A stretch of 64,000 nt of DNA from Janthinobacterium agaricidamnosum. GTDB taxonomy: Bacteria > Pseudomonadota > Gammaproteobacteria > Burkholderiales > Burkholderiaceae_D. Location of the stretch: NCBI RefSeq assembly GCF_003667705.1, contig NZ_CP033019.1:2294001-2358000 (forward strand), given 5' to 3'. Below, in pieces: positions 44,224 to 51,939 of this stretch; position 1 is the stretch's first letter; every line of letters begins with the position of its first letter. Position numbers and translations under genes: made by a program. The notes beneath the pieces were generated by a model. It worked only from the letters and a program-made list of their open reading frames with translations, did no database searches and had not been told where the DNA came from.

Positions 44224-44708
44224 TCCATTTCCAATCAAGGTTCCACGAATGCAGTTTCAGATATCTCCCCCCGATTAACTGCTCGATTGGATGCTTGGCG
44301 CTCGTATCAGCAAAATGGTGGAAAAATGACACTGCAGGAATGGGTGCCGGCACTCAGCGACAGTATGGTGGGGTCTCAGGTGGCTATCAAAGTGGATATG
44401 CGAAATGGTCAAATAGTTTAGATGGTGTTCACGGAAATAGTTTATCGGCGTCTGGCCCACATGATGTTTATGTAATTCGGGATGCAAAATCGAGAGAGTT
44501 ACTTTACTTCGGGGAAACAGGTCGTGACTACCTTACACGGTTTACAGAGCATCAGCGTGTTTTCGCGAAAAAAGATATAGCACTAGATGTCGATTTATTG
44601 CGTACGGCAGAGGGGAAGAAAAATGCAAAGGAGCTTGAGTTAAAATATATACAAACCTATACTAAAACTTTCGGAAAACGCCCTCCGTATAACCCAGTAA
44701 ACCATTAG
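44224..44708 (+). pseudogene. Orphan CdiA-CT with GIY-YIG-type nuclease domain, frameshifted and 5'-truncated
   Basis: The in-frame part from about 44349 (possible TTG at 44295) encodes YGGVSGGYQSGYAKWSN, then a GIY-YIG-like core: HDVYVIRDAKSRELLYFGE, TG, RFTEHQR, later KNAKELELKYIQTY and PYNPVNH. Another frame, from 44224, encodes the expected upstream part (TARLDAWRSYQQNGGKMTLQ, EWV) and stops making sense at about 44346, so a 1-nt deletion near 44344-44350 separates the two. No export sequence precedes it: the RAYT element ends at 44211. This is a displaced toxin tail of the cdi system, not a stand-alone gene. Confidence 0.75.
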
Positions 44709-44712
44709 TCAT

Positions 44713-45081
44713 ATGAAAATTTCTCTCAGTTTTTGCAGCAAAAAACCCTCAATTTTTAAAAAAAATACGCCGAATTAGATCGGACTTTGAAGGTTTTTTT
44801 GATGATTTCTCATTGGTGGATTTAATCAATCCAATTCATGAGGCAATATTAATTGGTGTGACTGAGTCAAGAGGGGATGATTTTTTGAAATAATTAAAAA
44901 TAGAGATGGATACTTTAAAACTCTTGCAGGTTTGGGCGGCTTTAATGATGATGAGGTATTGAGGAGAAAATTATTCCTCATAGTGTCTAGATCAATATCG
45001 GCGTGCCCATTTTCAAATCCTGACAGGGAAAAATTTTCTACTCTTTTGAAAAAATGGGAGGATGAAATAATGAAAAATTGA
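44713..45081 (+). pseudogene. Immunity gene for the GIY-YIG toxin module, broken by two compensating homopolymer shifts
   Basis: From ATG 44713 (4 bp after the toxin stop) the frame reads MKISLSFCSKKPSIFK and shifts at an A8 run (44758-44765). The middle is read one base later (KIRRIRSDFEGFFDDFSLVD, LINPIHEAILIGVTESRGDD). At a T6 run (44881-44886) it returns to the original frame (FFEIIKNRDGYFKTLAGLGG, FNDDEVLRRKLFLIV, ending KKWEDEIMKN, stop 45079-45081). The corrected product would be about 122 residues. AT-rich, no homology recognised; role inferred from position. Without correction translation ends at a TAG at 44776. Confidence 0.7.
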
Positions 45082-45183
45082 GTTTCTCCGATGATCTAAG
45101 TATTTAGATTTGTGTGATTATGGCCCCATCCGTAGCTGGCCCCCTCTTCAAGGCTCGGCATGTTTTGAGTACACTCTTTCCTT

Positions 45184-45258
45184 CCGCCTAATACGGGAAT
45201 CGACCGAGTCGCAGGCCGAGCTGGTGCGTCGTTACAATGTTACGCGGCAAACCGTCGG
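45184..45258 (+). pseudogene. Possible transposase helix-turn-helix remnant
   Basis: One frame reads LIRESTESQAELVRRYNVTR followed by QTV, which resembles the N-terminal HTH of IS481/IS3-type transposases, but is cut by the RAYT end at 45264. Nothing else of the transposase is seen. Confidence 0.3.
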
Positions 45259-45263
45259 TCCCG

Positions 45264-45598
45264 GGGTCAGGTCCGCCATTTGTACACGATCTCAGCTTTG
45301 GCCGTCTCTTTTTTTGGCAAGTTGCGCTTTATTAAATGCCGATACGGCTCGACTGACTGTCTTGCTCGAGACGTGAAAAGCGGCGGCGATATGGGACATG
45401 GTAAAAGCGCTCGATAGATAAGCGCGTGCCATCGCCTCGTCTCTGTCGCTATCGTGCGCCCGAAACTGCTCTAATGACAGCATGACAGCGCAGCGCTGCG
45501 ACCTTGGCGTATCTCTGGGCGTCTCGGTGCGCTGCGATTGCTGATGTGCTGAAATGAAGGCCTCATCGCCTAGAAGAATCTGGCGGCAGATGCGAGCC
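45264..45598 (-). mobile_element. RAYT element fragment C
   Basis: It begins with the element end GGGTCAGGTCCGCC (45264-45277) and carries the 3' third of a transposase gene (C-terminal HTH SHIAAAFHVSSKTVSRAVSAF, ending KKRDGQS, stop at 45292). It is more diverged from copies A and B than they are from each other. Similarity fades near 45598, where it runs into an orphan toxin tail. Confidence 0.8.
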
Positions 45599-45682
45599 GC
45601 CTTGGATGCGCAGATCAGAGCACAGGGCTTCACGCCGCTTCCACCAAAAGTGGTCGTTCCTACACGCACACCAAAACCATGA
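45590..45682 (+). pseudogene. 3' tail of a second orphan toxin gene
   Basis: An open frame ends ...AALDAQIRAQGFTPLPP, then KVVVPTRTPKP and TGA (45680-45682), 12 bp before an immunity-like gene. Its 5' part is replaced by RAYT fragment C. The Pro/Lys-rich end and the position suggest the last residues of a CdiA-CT or Rhs-type toxin; the toxin family cannot be told. Confidence 0.45.
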
Positions 45683-45694
45683 TAAGAGAATTCG

Positions 45695-46468
45695 ATGACT
45701 GAGAAAGCATTTGCAATAGGACTTTATAGTTACACGACTCCAGCTCCAGGTGCTGATGGCTTGAAGGCATTCCATGATTTAGTTACGTCAATTTTCCATC
45801 GTATCGGGATTGCACCAACATATTTTGCGGCCGAAGGTTTAGGTTATAAAGGCGAGTTAACAAAAATTGGTGGAAGAGTATACACAAAGGCGCTGAAATC
45901 TGGCTTTTCTGATATTCATGTTATGTCATTGGTTGCAAATCCAGAAGGCAGCGCAGAGCCTGGTTATGATAGTTTTGCTTCGGCCTCTTTAAGTTATGTT
46001 GAAGAGATTGATGAGACGTTGTTTTGTTTGGCAATTGAAGAGCGCTTCTTGGAGTTTGGCGGCGATATTTTTGAAAGAATTTTAATGTCGTGTATTGGTC
46101 TGAGGCACTGGGATTTTGGGTATGCTCTTTCTGAATTTATTGAAAAGAAACCCGAATTCCATGTCCTGGGTCTGGACGTTGGAAAGCTGACGGCTGAGGA
46201 TCGAAAGCGTTTAAATAAATGGTATGCGTCACTACCTGAAGTACGCTTCCAAAAAATTCGAGATGTGTATCCAGTAAACGTCCTAAATGATACACAATTA
46301 AATGCACAGGTTTCAGCTTCTCAGACCTTGGAAGATATTATTCGTGCAGATTCATTCTCTTCTTTGCGGCGTGTTGGCGATCGTCAGCTTTGGTTGTGGG
46401 AAGTCCAGCTAGGTGGTTTAGATGATCTTCGAAATATGCTTGCAACCGGCAGCGTATTGATCACCTAA
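45695..46468 (+). CDS. Putative orphan immunity protein
   Basis: This intact 257-residue soluble protein begins MTEKAFAIGLYSYTTPAPGA and has no signal peptide or membrane helix. It is AT-rich relative to the host backbone. I do not recognise a named family. It lies 12 bp after a toxin-tail remnant, in the order and spacing of CDI toxin/immunity pairs, so an immunity role is inferred from context only. An AAGAGAA ribosome-like site precedes the ATG. Confidence 0.6.
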   Translation: MTEKAFAIGLYSYTTPAPGADGLKAFHDLVTSIFHRIGIAPTYFAAEGLGYKGELTKIGGRVYTKALKSGFSDIHVMSLVANPEGSAEPGYDSFASASLSYVEEIDETLFCLAIEERFLEFGGDIFERILMSCIGLRHWDFGYALSEFIEKKPEFHVLGLDVGKLTAEDRKRLNKWYASLPEVRFQKIRDVYPVNVLNDTQLNAQVSASQTLEDIIRADSFSSLRRVGDRQLWLWEVQLGGLDDLRNMLATGSVLIT

Positions 46469-46644
46469 GTAAGTGCTGATCAATTCGCTTTCGTAGCGAG
46501 TTTTGGCGCGCCAAATGGTCGACTGGCGCGTCGCTCGAGCCCGCACGGCCGGTGTCACGCACGGACTAGCTCAACCTAACCCCATCCCCCTGGATATGAT
46601 GACGTCATTAAAAACAACTAAGCGATAATAAAGTGAGGAAGATT

Positions 46645-47040
46645 ATGATTGAAATATTGCATCCAATGGAATTTGAATTGCCTTGTCCGCTACCCATTGA
46701 AATGTCCATAATATTAAATTCTGTTATAGAAAAGTATTTTGTTCATGATATAACTGCTGGTGATTATGTTAGGGCTGCTGAAGGTTTTTTCCGTTCTGTG
46801 AAAAGACGAAAAAATAATAATTATGTTGAGTATGTATTGGGGAAAACGCAGGAAATTTATGATGTGCTAATAAAAATCCAAGATTATATTAAAATTTCCA
46901 GGATTGACTATTTGCTAAAATCTGGGTTGATGATTGGTGTGTATGTTATGAAAGATAAGGGGGAAGTGGTCGGTTGCATAAAGGGATACCGTGCGGATAA
47001 AATGACTGAGGAGGAATTTATTAATTCGAATTATGAGTAG
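46645..47040 (+). CDS. Small AT-rich hypothetical protein, possible orphan immunity
   Basis: The 131-residue product begins MIEILHPMEFELPCPLPIEM, is helical and charged in the middle (SVKRRKNNNYVEYVLGKTQ), and ends EEFINSNYE. I do not recognise it. The ATG at 46645 is chosen for its GAGGAAG ribosome site; a GTG at 46633 is an alternative. The low GC, and position within the row of displaced toxin/immunity genes, suggest an immunity or other accessory role. Just upstream (about 46574-46590) AACCTAACCCCATCCCCCTGG resembles a decayed RAYT right end. Confidence 0.5.
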   Translation: MIEILHPMEFELPCPLPIEMSIILNSVIEKYFVHDITAGDYVRAAEGFFRSVKRRKNNNYVEYVLGKTQEIYDVLIKIQDYIKISRIDYLLKSGLMIGVYVMKDKGEVVGCIKGYRADKMTEEEFINSNYE

Positions 47041-47148
47041 TTAAGAAAAACTAATATTTTCTTTGGTTTGGCGGTTTGGTTGGCGTGTTAATAATTAATG
47101 AAATTTGTTTTTAAAAAATTAATTGATGCATGGAGAGCTGGCAGGAGC

Positions 47149-47270
47149 GGGGGCGGTGTTAGGTCCACCATTCGTACACGATCTCAGCCTTGCTTATGTC
47201 TATCTGTGACAAGTTGTGCTTATTAAATACCGATACGGCTCGATTACTGTCCTGCTTAAAATGGCAGAAT
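47149..47270 (-). mobile_element. Decayed RAYT element trace D
   Basis: GTGTTAGGTCCACCATTCG and the following CGTACACGATCTCAGC-like stretch match the terminal 100 bp of the RAYT elements with many changes and small deletions. The rest of the 380-bp gap 47041-47421 shows no gene; one frame ends SSLHDYTSGDIFHVWK with a stop near 47380, which could be a further toxin-tail remnant, but is too short to call. Confidence 0.6.
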
Positions 47271-47421
47271 AGCCACTGTCTATCCACCTCTCTATATGCT
47301 TCTCTCGTTCTGGCGTTGCTGGTAGCTCATTGCATGACTATACTTCAGGGGATATTTTTCACGTTTGGAAATAAAGAGCGATAGTGCATGATTTTTTCAA
47401 AACTTACAGGGTAGGCGAATT

Positions 47422-47955
47422 ATGTTTATAGAAGCCATTGAATTCCCTTTTCTTGCTCGTTTACAAAATGAATGGTTGGTGATCAGGGATGAGCTTGTTG
47501 CGTTAAGGGCGGCTTGTTGGACGGAGTGGCCGGAGAGGGATATTTATGACGGCGACTGGAAAGTATTTGGCCTGTATGTTTTTGGTGAGAAGAATCTCGA
47601 ATTTTGTAACCTGTGTCCGCGTACAACCGAAATTATCGAGGGAATTCCTGGCATGGTGACTGCGGGTTTTTCATCAATGGCTGCTAATACTCATATAACG
47701 CCACATCGTGGCTATACGAACGATGTATTGCGCTGCCACTTGGGGTTGGTTACTCCCGAAAATTGTGCTTTGCGCGTTTCGAACCAGATACGCACATGGA
47801 CGCCTGGTTCCTGTTTTGTCTTTGATGACACTCAGGAACATGAGGCATGGAATCGGAGCAATGCTACGCGCATTGTGCTTTTGCTTGATTTTAAACGTGA
47901 TGAAGGCATTGATATTATTTTCCCAGAGGAAGTGTTCGCATATGGCCTGAATTAA
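47422..47955 (+). CDS. Aspartyl/asparaginyl beta-hydroxylase (AspH)-family dioxygenase
   Basis: These enzymes use Fe(II) and 2-oxoglutarate to hydroxylate a side chain or lipid. The 177-residue protein keeps the cupin core: the first His in NTHITPHRGYTND, the CHLGLVTPENCALRV strand pair, WTPGSCFVFDDTQEHEAWNR with the second His, and ATRIVLLLDFKRD with the 2-oxoglutarate-binding Arg. Both iron ligands are present, so it is probably active. The substrate is unknown; LpxO (lipid A hydroxylation) is a membrane-bound relative, but no membrane helix is seen here. GC is lower than in the host backbone, in line with the island. Confidence 0.82.
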   Translation: MFIEAIEFPFLARLQNEWLVIRDELVALRAACWTEWPERDIYDGDWKVFGLYVFGEKNLEFCNLCPRTTEIIEGIPGMVTAGFSSMAANTHITPHRGYTNDVLRCHLGLVTPENCALRVSNQIRTWTPGSCFVFDDTQEHEAWNRSNATRIVLLLDFKRDEGIDIIFPEEVFAYGLN

Positions 47956-48003
47956 TCAGCCAGAATGGCAAGTAGCCGCGACCGTTTCAACAAGCCGGAA
48001 CGC

Positions 48004-48040
48004 CAGGGGCGAGTCGGCCAGTTGTGCACGATCTTAGCCT
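48004..48040 (-). mobile_element. Decayed RAYT end trace E
   Basis: GGGGCGAGTCGGCCAGTTG followed by TGCACGATCTTAGCCTT aligns with the RAYT end (GGGGTCAGGTCCGCCATTTG, TACACGATCTCAGCTTT) at about three quarters of positions. It marks the right limit of the scrambled region. Confidence 0.45.
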
Positions 48041-48105
48041 TGAGGCGTGTGGTATAGCTTGTAGCTTGAGGCCAGTCGCAAAACTGTTGGCGAGATTTGC
48101 ATCGG

Positions 48106-48639
48106 CTAAGCCGTCTGTCCCAAGCCGACCAGCCGGCCCAGTGTCTCCTGCGCATTCATGCTCTTGGCCAGCTTGACGGCAGTCATGCCGCGGCTGTCCA
48201 CGGCATCGATGCGGGCGCCGTGTTGCAGCAGCAGGTCGAGGATGGCGAGGCGGTTGAACATGGCGGCCATCATCAACGGTGTCTTGCCGTCCGGGCTGGC
48301 GCCTTCCACATGCGCGCCATGCTGGAGCAGCAGTTCGGCGATCTCCAGATAGCCCTTGTAGGCCACGCCGGCCAGCGGCGTCTGGCTCTGGTCGTTGGGG
48401 ACGTTGGCGTCGGCGCCCGCTGTGAGCAGCAGGCGCGACGTTTCCAGGTGGCCATGGTAGCTGGCCAGCATGATCAGGCTGTCGCCTTTTTCGTTGCGAA
48501 AGTTGACCGGCACGCCCTGGGCAAGCATGGGGCCCAGTTGCTGCGTATCGCCTTCGCGCACGAGGGCGAACAGGCTCTGGATGAATGCCAGGGTTTCGGC
48601 ATCCATCGTTGGCGGGAGTTTTCGAGCATCGGCGGTCAT
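48106..48639 (-). CDS. Ankyrin-repeat protein
   Basis: The 177-residue protein contains four to five ankyrin repeats (NEKGDSLIMLASYHGHLE, NDQSQTPLAGVAYKGYLEIA, SPDGKTPLMMAAMFNRLAIL, DSRGMTAVKLAKSMNAQETL), each with the TPLxxA-type turn. There is no signal peptide, so it probably mediates cytoplasmic protein contacts. Start uncertain: ATG 48639 is used; ATG at 48606 (MDAETLAF) is possible. High GC returns here, so it belongs to the host backbone. Confidence 0.88.
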   Translation of the reverse strand: MTADARKLPPTMDAETLAFIQSLFALVREGDTQQLGPMLAQGVPVNFRNEKGDSLIMLASYHGHLETSRLLLTAGADANVPNDQSQTPLAGVAYKGYLEIAELLLQHGAHVEGASPDGKTPLMMAAMFNRLAILDLLLQHGARIDAVDSRGMTAVKLAKSMNAQETLGRLVGLGQTA

Positions 48640-48678
48640 CGTGTGCTTTCTGTGAGGTTGGGCCAGGCTTGCAGTCTA

Positions 48679-49878
48679 CTATGCGGCTGGCACCAGCGCC
48701 TTTTGCCGCGCAGCCAGCGCTGCACCGATGAAGAGGGCGATGGCCGAGGCGATCAAGCCCCGCTCCAGTCCGGCCGGGCCGTCGGCGATCCAGCCGACCA
48801 CGATGGGGCCGGCGATCTGGCCCAGCGCGAACACGGTCGTGTAGGCGCTGATGCCGGCCGTCCACGATTGCTGCGGCAGGTTATGCCGCACCAGCGCCGT
48901 GGTCGACGCCACCACCGACAGGAACACGGCGCCGAAGACCAGGCCGGAGAGGAAGACGACGGGCACAAAGCTCGTCAGCGCGGGCAGGATGGTGACCACG
49001 CCCAGCACGCCATTTAATATCGCCAGCGATTCGCCGCCCCTGTAGCGGTCGAGCATGCGCGCCCAGATGCGCGACGAGGCCACCACCGCCAGGCCCAATA
49101 CCGTATAGAACACGGTGATCAAGTTGGCACGCATGCCTTGCTGCTTGAGCAGGGCGATGACGAAAGTCATGTAGCCGATGTAGCCGACGCCAAACATGAA
49201 ATAGCCAGCCAGGCTGGGAGAAAAGTCGCGCCAGGCGAAACGCCGCGGTGTGTCGACGGCGCGCGGCGTTTCGCCGATCGTTTTGGCCGGCAGGGCCATG
49301 AGGGCGGTGGCGGCCAGGCAGGCGAGTCCCAGGGCCAGCCACGGCCATTGCCAGGCATGCGCGGCGCCGTGGTCTTGCGCGGCGGCCAGTGCCGTCGGCA
49401 CCAGCAGGGCCGACAGCGCGATGCCGAAGCCCGTGCCGCCGTAGTACAAACCGATGTAGAAGCCGGCGCGCTGGCTGTGCATGGAACCGAGCCGCGCCGC
49501 CAGCACGCCGCCGGCGATGAAAATGAAGGCGCTGGCCACGCCCGCACACACGCGCTGCAGGAACAGGGCGGCCGTATCGCTGACCAGGCCCGACATCAGC
49601 ATGAAGACGCTGGCCAGCACGGAACCGGCGATCAGCAGGCGCCACACGCCCAGGCGGCGCATCAGGGCCGGCGTGGCCAGCGCGCCGAGAAAATAGCCGA
49701 GCGCATTGAAGGTGTTCATGGCCCCGGCCAGCAGGTAGGACCAGCCCAGATCGTCACGCATGGGCGGCAGCAGCAAGCCATAGGAAAAGCGCGACAGGCC
49801 CAGGGCGACTGCGGCACCCAGCGAGAGCGCCAGCGCCGTGGCCAGCGGATGGGACGGGGAATGATCGTGTGTCGGCAT
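48679..49878 (-). CDS. MFS transporter, YbfB/YjiJ-like
   Basis: The 399-residue integral membrane protein has about 12 hydrophobic helices, starting LATALALSLGAAVALGLSRF, with the YbfB/YjiJ-family block GLSRFSYGLLLPPMRDDLGW in helix 1 to loop 1 and GALATPALMRRLG before helix 3. It is predicted to be a major facilitator exporter of unknown substrate. It is transcribed away from the lipoprotein operon and 39 bp upstream of the ankyrin gene on the same strand. Confidence 0.88.
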   Translation of the reverse strand: MPTHDHSPSHPLATALALSLGAAVALGLSRFSYGLLLPPMRDDLGWSYLLAGAMNTFNALGYFLGALATPALMRRLGVWRLLIAGSVLASVFMLMSGLVSDTAALFLQRVCAGVASAFIFIAGGVLAARLGSMHSQRAGFYIGLYYGGTGFGIALSALLVPTALAAAQDHGAAHAWQWPWLALGLACLAATALMALPAKTIGETPRAVDTPRRFAWRDFSPSLAGYFMFGVGYIGYMTFVIALLKQQGMRANLITVFYTVLGLAVVASSRIWARMLDRYRGGESLAILNGVLGVVTILPALTSFVPVVFLSGLVFGAVFLSVVASTTALVRHNLPQQSWTAGISAYTTVFALGQIAGPIVVGWIADGPAGLERGLIASAIALFIGAALAARQKALVPAA

Positions 49879-50184
49879 GGCCTCAATACCCGTTTATGTG
49901 AGAGCGTGGAGTGGGCGCCGGGCGGGGCAATCGGCGGGCAAGGTCTGTGCGGGACAGCGGCTGTGGCGCTGACGACACGCTTTTTTACTGCCAAGTTAAT
50001 GAACAGGAGCCTGGAAGTCAAGCAGGGCCGCGCCTGTCATGGCAGTCAACAATGCAAATTCTGTCATCGTTACTTTTGGAGAGAATTGTGAGACATGCAA
50101 TCTCATATAATTGCAATTAGGAAATTAACTTGCCAAAATTCAATTTTGCGGGTTGCTCCTGATCCTCCATATCTTAAGGGCACT
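49879..50184. promoter_or_regulatory. Divergent promoter region between MFS and CsgG-like genes
   Basis: This 306-bp gap is GC-rich on the MFS side and AT-rich towards the lipoprotein operon. A perfect TATAAT at 50106-50111 sits inside an imperfect palindrome (TGCAAT, 8 nt, ATTGCA, about 50096-50115), with no clear -35 element at normal spacing. The palindrome could be an operator. No other gene is seen. Confidence 0.35.
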
Positions 50185-50859
50185 ATGAACAAGAATAAAC
50201 CTGGCGCGTTGTTGATTGCAGCGCTGATTGGTGCGGCGTTGGCTGGCTGCGCTTCCGAATCGTCGCAAGCCCTGGCTGTTCCCACAGTCGCCAGTGCGGC
50301 CCGACCTTACGTCGGTCCACGCACGCTGATCGCTGTCGGCAAATTCGACAACCGCTCCAACTTTATGCGCGGCATCTTTTCCGATGGTGTCGATCGTCTG
50401 GGCAGCCAGTCGAAGACAATTCTGATTGCACACCTGCAAACATCCAACCGCTTCAACGTCCTCGACCGCGACAATATGGCCGAGCTCAAGCAGGAAGCTG
50501 ACTTCAAGAAGCAGGGCCAGAACATCAAGGGCGCGGACTTTGTCGTCACGGGCGACGTGACCGAATTCGGCCGCAAGGAAGTGGGCGACAAGCAATTGTT
50601 CGGCATCATGGGCCGCGGCAAGACACAAGTGGCATATGCCAAGGTCACCTTGAACGTCGTCAATATCGCCACCTCGGAAGTCGTGTACTCGGCCGGCGGC
50701 GCCGGCGAATACAGCCTGTCGAACCGCGAAGTGCTGGGTTTTGGCGGCACCGCCAGCTATGACGCCACCCTCAACGGCAAAGTCCTGGATCTGGCCATGC
50801 GCGAAGCGGTCGAGCGCCTGGTGGCTGGCGTCGAAGCGGGCGCATTGCGCAAACAATAA
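50185..50859 (+). CDS. CsgG/HfaB-like outer-membrane lipoprotein
   Basis: The 224-residue product has a lipoprotein signal with lipobox LAGC (about residue 19), then the CsgG-family core (RTLIAVGKFDNRSNFMRGIF, TILIAHLQTSNRFNVLDRDN, GADFVVTGDVTEFGRKE, AYAKVTLNVVNIATSEVVYS). CsgG homologues form secretion pores or work as periplasmic-facing scaffolds; no curli genes are present, so curli export is unlikely. Start ATG 50185 follows AAGGG; the frame is open upstream to 50095. It is the first of three lipoprotein genes in an operon (8-bp gap, then a 4-bp overlap). Confidence 0.88.
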   Translation: MNKNKPGALLIAALIGAALAGCASESSQALAVPTVASAARPYVGPRTLIAVGKFDNRSNFMRGIFSDGVDRLGSQSKTILIAHLQTSNRFNVLDRDNMAELKQEADFKKQGQNIKGADFVVTGDVTEFGRKEVGDKQLFGIMGRGKTQVAYAKVTLNVVNIATSEVVYSAGGAGEYSLSNREVLGFGGTASYDATLNGKVLDLAMREAVERLVAGVEAGALRKQ

Positions 50860-50867
50860 GGTATTCC

Positions 50868-51236
50868 ATGACAACAATGATGAACAAGGGCGCAGCCCTG
50901 CTGGCCATGCTCGCCTGTGCCGCCCTGACCGGTTGCGCCACGCAATCGAAGACCCTGTACCAATGGGAAGGCTACCAGCCGCAAGTGTACGAATACCTGA
51001 AGGGCGAAAGCCCGGAGCAGCAGATGGCCGCCATGGAAAAAGACCTGCAAGTGATCGCTGCCAAGGGCAATCATGCGCCGCCGGGCTTCCATGCCCACCT
51101 GGGCATGCTGTACTCGATCGCCGGCAAGCCGGAGCAGGTCGCCGCGCAGTTCGAAGACGAGAAAAAACTGTTCCCGGAATCGACGCCGTACATGGACTTC
51201 CTGTTGGGTAAATTGAAAAAAGGCGAGAAATTATGA
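50868..51236 (+). CDS. Small lipoprotein, DUF4810-like
   Basis: The 122-residue protein has a lipoprotein signal ending LTGC, then YQWEGYQPQVYEYLKGE and a helical-repeat-like part (GFHAHLGMLYSIAGKPEQVA, FPESTPYMDFLLGKLKK) resembling a TPR-like pair. The sequence and its place between a CsgG-like and a DUF799-like gene match the DUF4810 family. The function is not known. It overlaps the next gene by 4 bp (ATGA). Confidence 0.82.
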   Translation: MTTMMNKGAALLAMLACAALTGCATQSKTLYQWEGYQPQVYEYLKGESPEQQMAAMEKDLQVIAAKGNHAPPGFHAHLGMLYSIAGKPEQVAAQFEDEKKLFPESTPYMDFLLGKLKKGEKL

Positions 51237-51895
51237 TGTCGCGCATGTTGAAAATGGCCCTGTGCCTGGGTCCCGCCATCTTCATGGTCGGTTGTGCCAC
51301 CAAGCAGGCGGCATACGATTACACCGCCTTCAAGGCGGCCAAGCCCCGTTCCATCGTGGTCTTGCCGCCGTTGAACAACTCGCCGGAAGTCAATGCCGGC
51401 AACAGCGTCTATGCGCAAGTGACCTATCCGCTGGCCGAAGCGGGCTACTACGTGCTGCCGGTGGCCGTGGTCGGTGAAACCTTCAAGCAGAACGGCTTGA
51501 CGAACGCGGCCGATATCCACGGCGTCGATGCCAAGAAGCTCAACGAGATCTTTGGCGCCGACGCGGGCCTGTACGTGACGATCTCCAAATACGGCACGAC
51601 GTACGCCGTGATCGACAGCGTGACGGTGGTGGCGGTCGATGCCAAGCTGGTCGACCTGAAGACGGGCGCCTTGCTGTGGCAGGGCGCTGCCAGCGCATCG
51701 AGCAATGAAGGCAACAACAGCGGTGGCGGCGGCCTGATCGGCGCCCTGGTGACGGCGGCGGTCAAGCAGATCATCAACACCAGCACCGATGCCAGCCATC
51801 CTATCGCCGGCACGGCGAATGCGCGCCTGCTGTCGGCCGGCGTGCCGAACGGCTTGCTGTACGGCCCGCGTTCGGAACGCTACCTGGCGCAGTAA
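51233..51895 (+). CDS. Lipoprotein, DUF799 / GNA1162-like
   Basis: The 220-residue protein has a lipoprotein signal with lipobox MVGC, then SIVVLPPLNNSPEVNAGNSV, GYYVLPVAVVGETFKQNGLT and ADAGLYVTISKYGTTYAVID, the layout of the GNA1162/DUF799 family, which has a TolB N-domain-like fold. The three-gene set CsgG-DUF4810-DUF799 recurs in Neisseria and other proteobacteria, and is presumed to build an outer-membrane assembly, but this is not proven. Confidence 0.85.
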   Translation: MMSRMLKMALCLGPAIFMVGCATKQAAYDYTAFKAAKPRSIVVLPPLNNSPEVNAGNSVYAQVTYPLAEAGYYVLPVAVVGETFKQNGLTNAADIHGVDAKKLNEIFGADAGLYVTISKYGTTYAVIDSVTVVAVDAKLVDLKTGALLWQGAASASSNEGNNSGGGGLIGALVTAAVKQIINTSTDASHPIAGTANARLLSAGVPNGLLYGPRSERYLAQ

Positions 51896-51914
51896 GCGTC
51901 CTGCCGCACCCGCA

Positions 51915-51939
51915 CAGGCCCTGCATCCGCCAGGGCCTG
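51915..51939 (+). terminator. Strong hairpin after the lipoprotein operon
   Basis: CAGGCCCTG (51915-51923) and CAGGGCCTG (51931-51939) form a perfect 9-bp stem with a 7-nt loop, 20 bp after the stop. No T-run follows, so it may stabilise the 3' end or assist Rho rather than act as an intrinsic terminator. Confidence 0.45.

Noticed and set aside
47190..47384. 64-codon plus-strand frame
   Set aside because: It runs through a decayed RAYT end, and its sequence is not protein-like beyond that.
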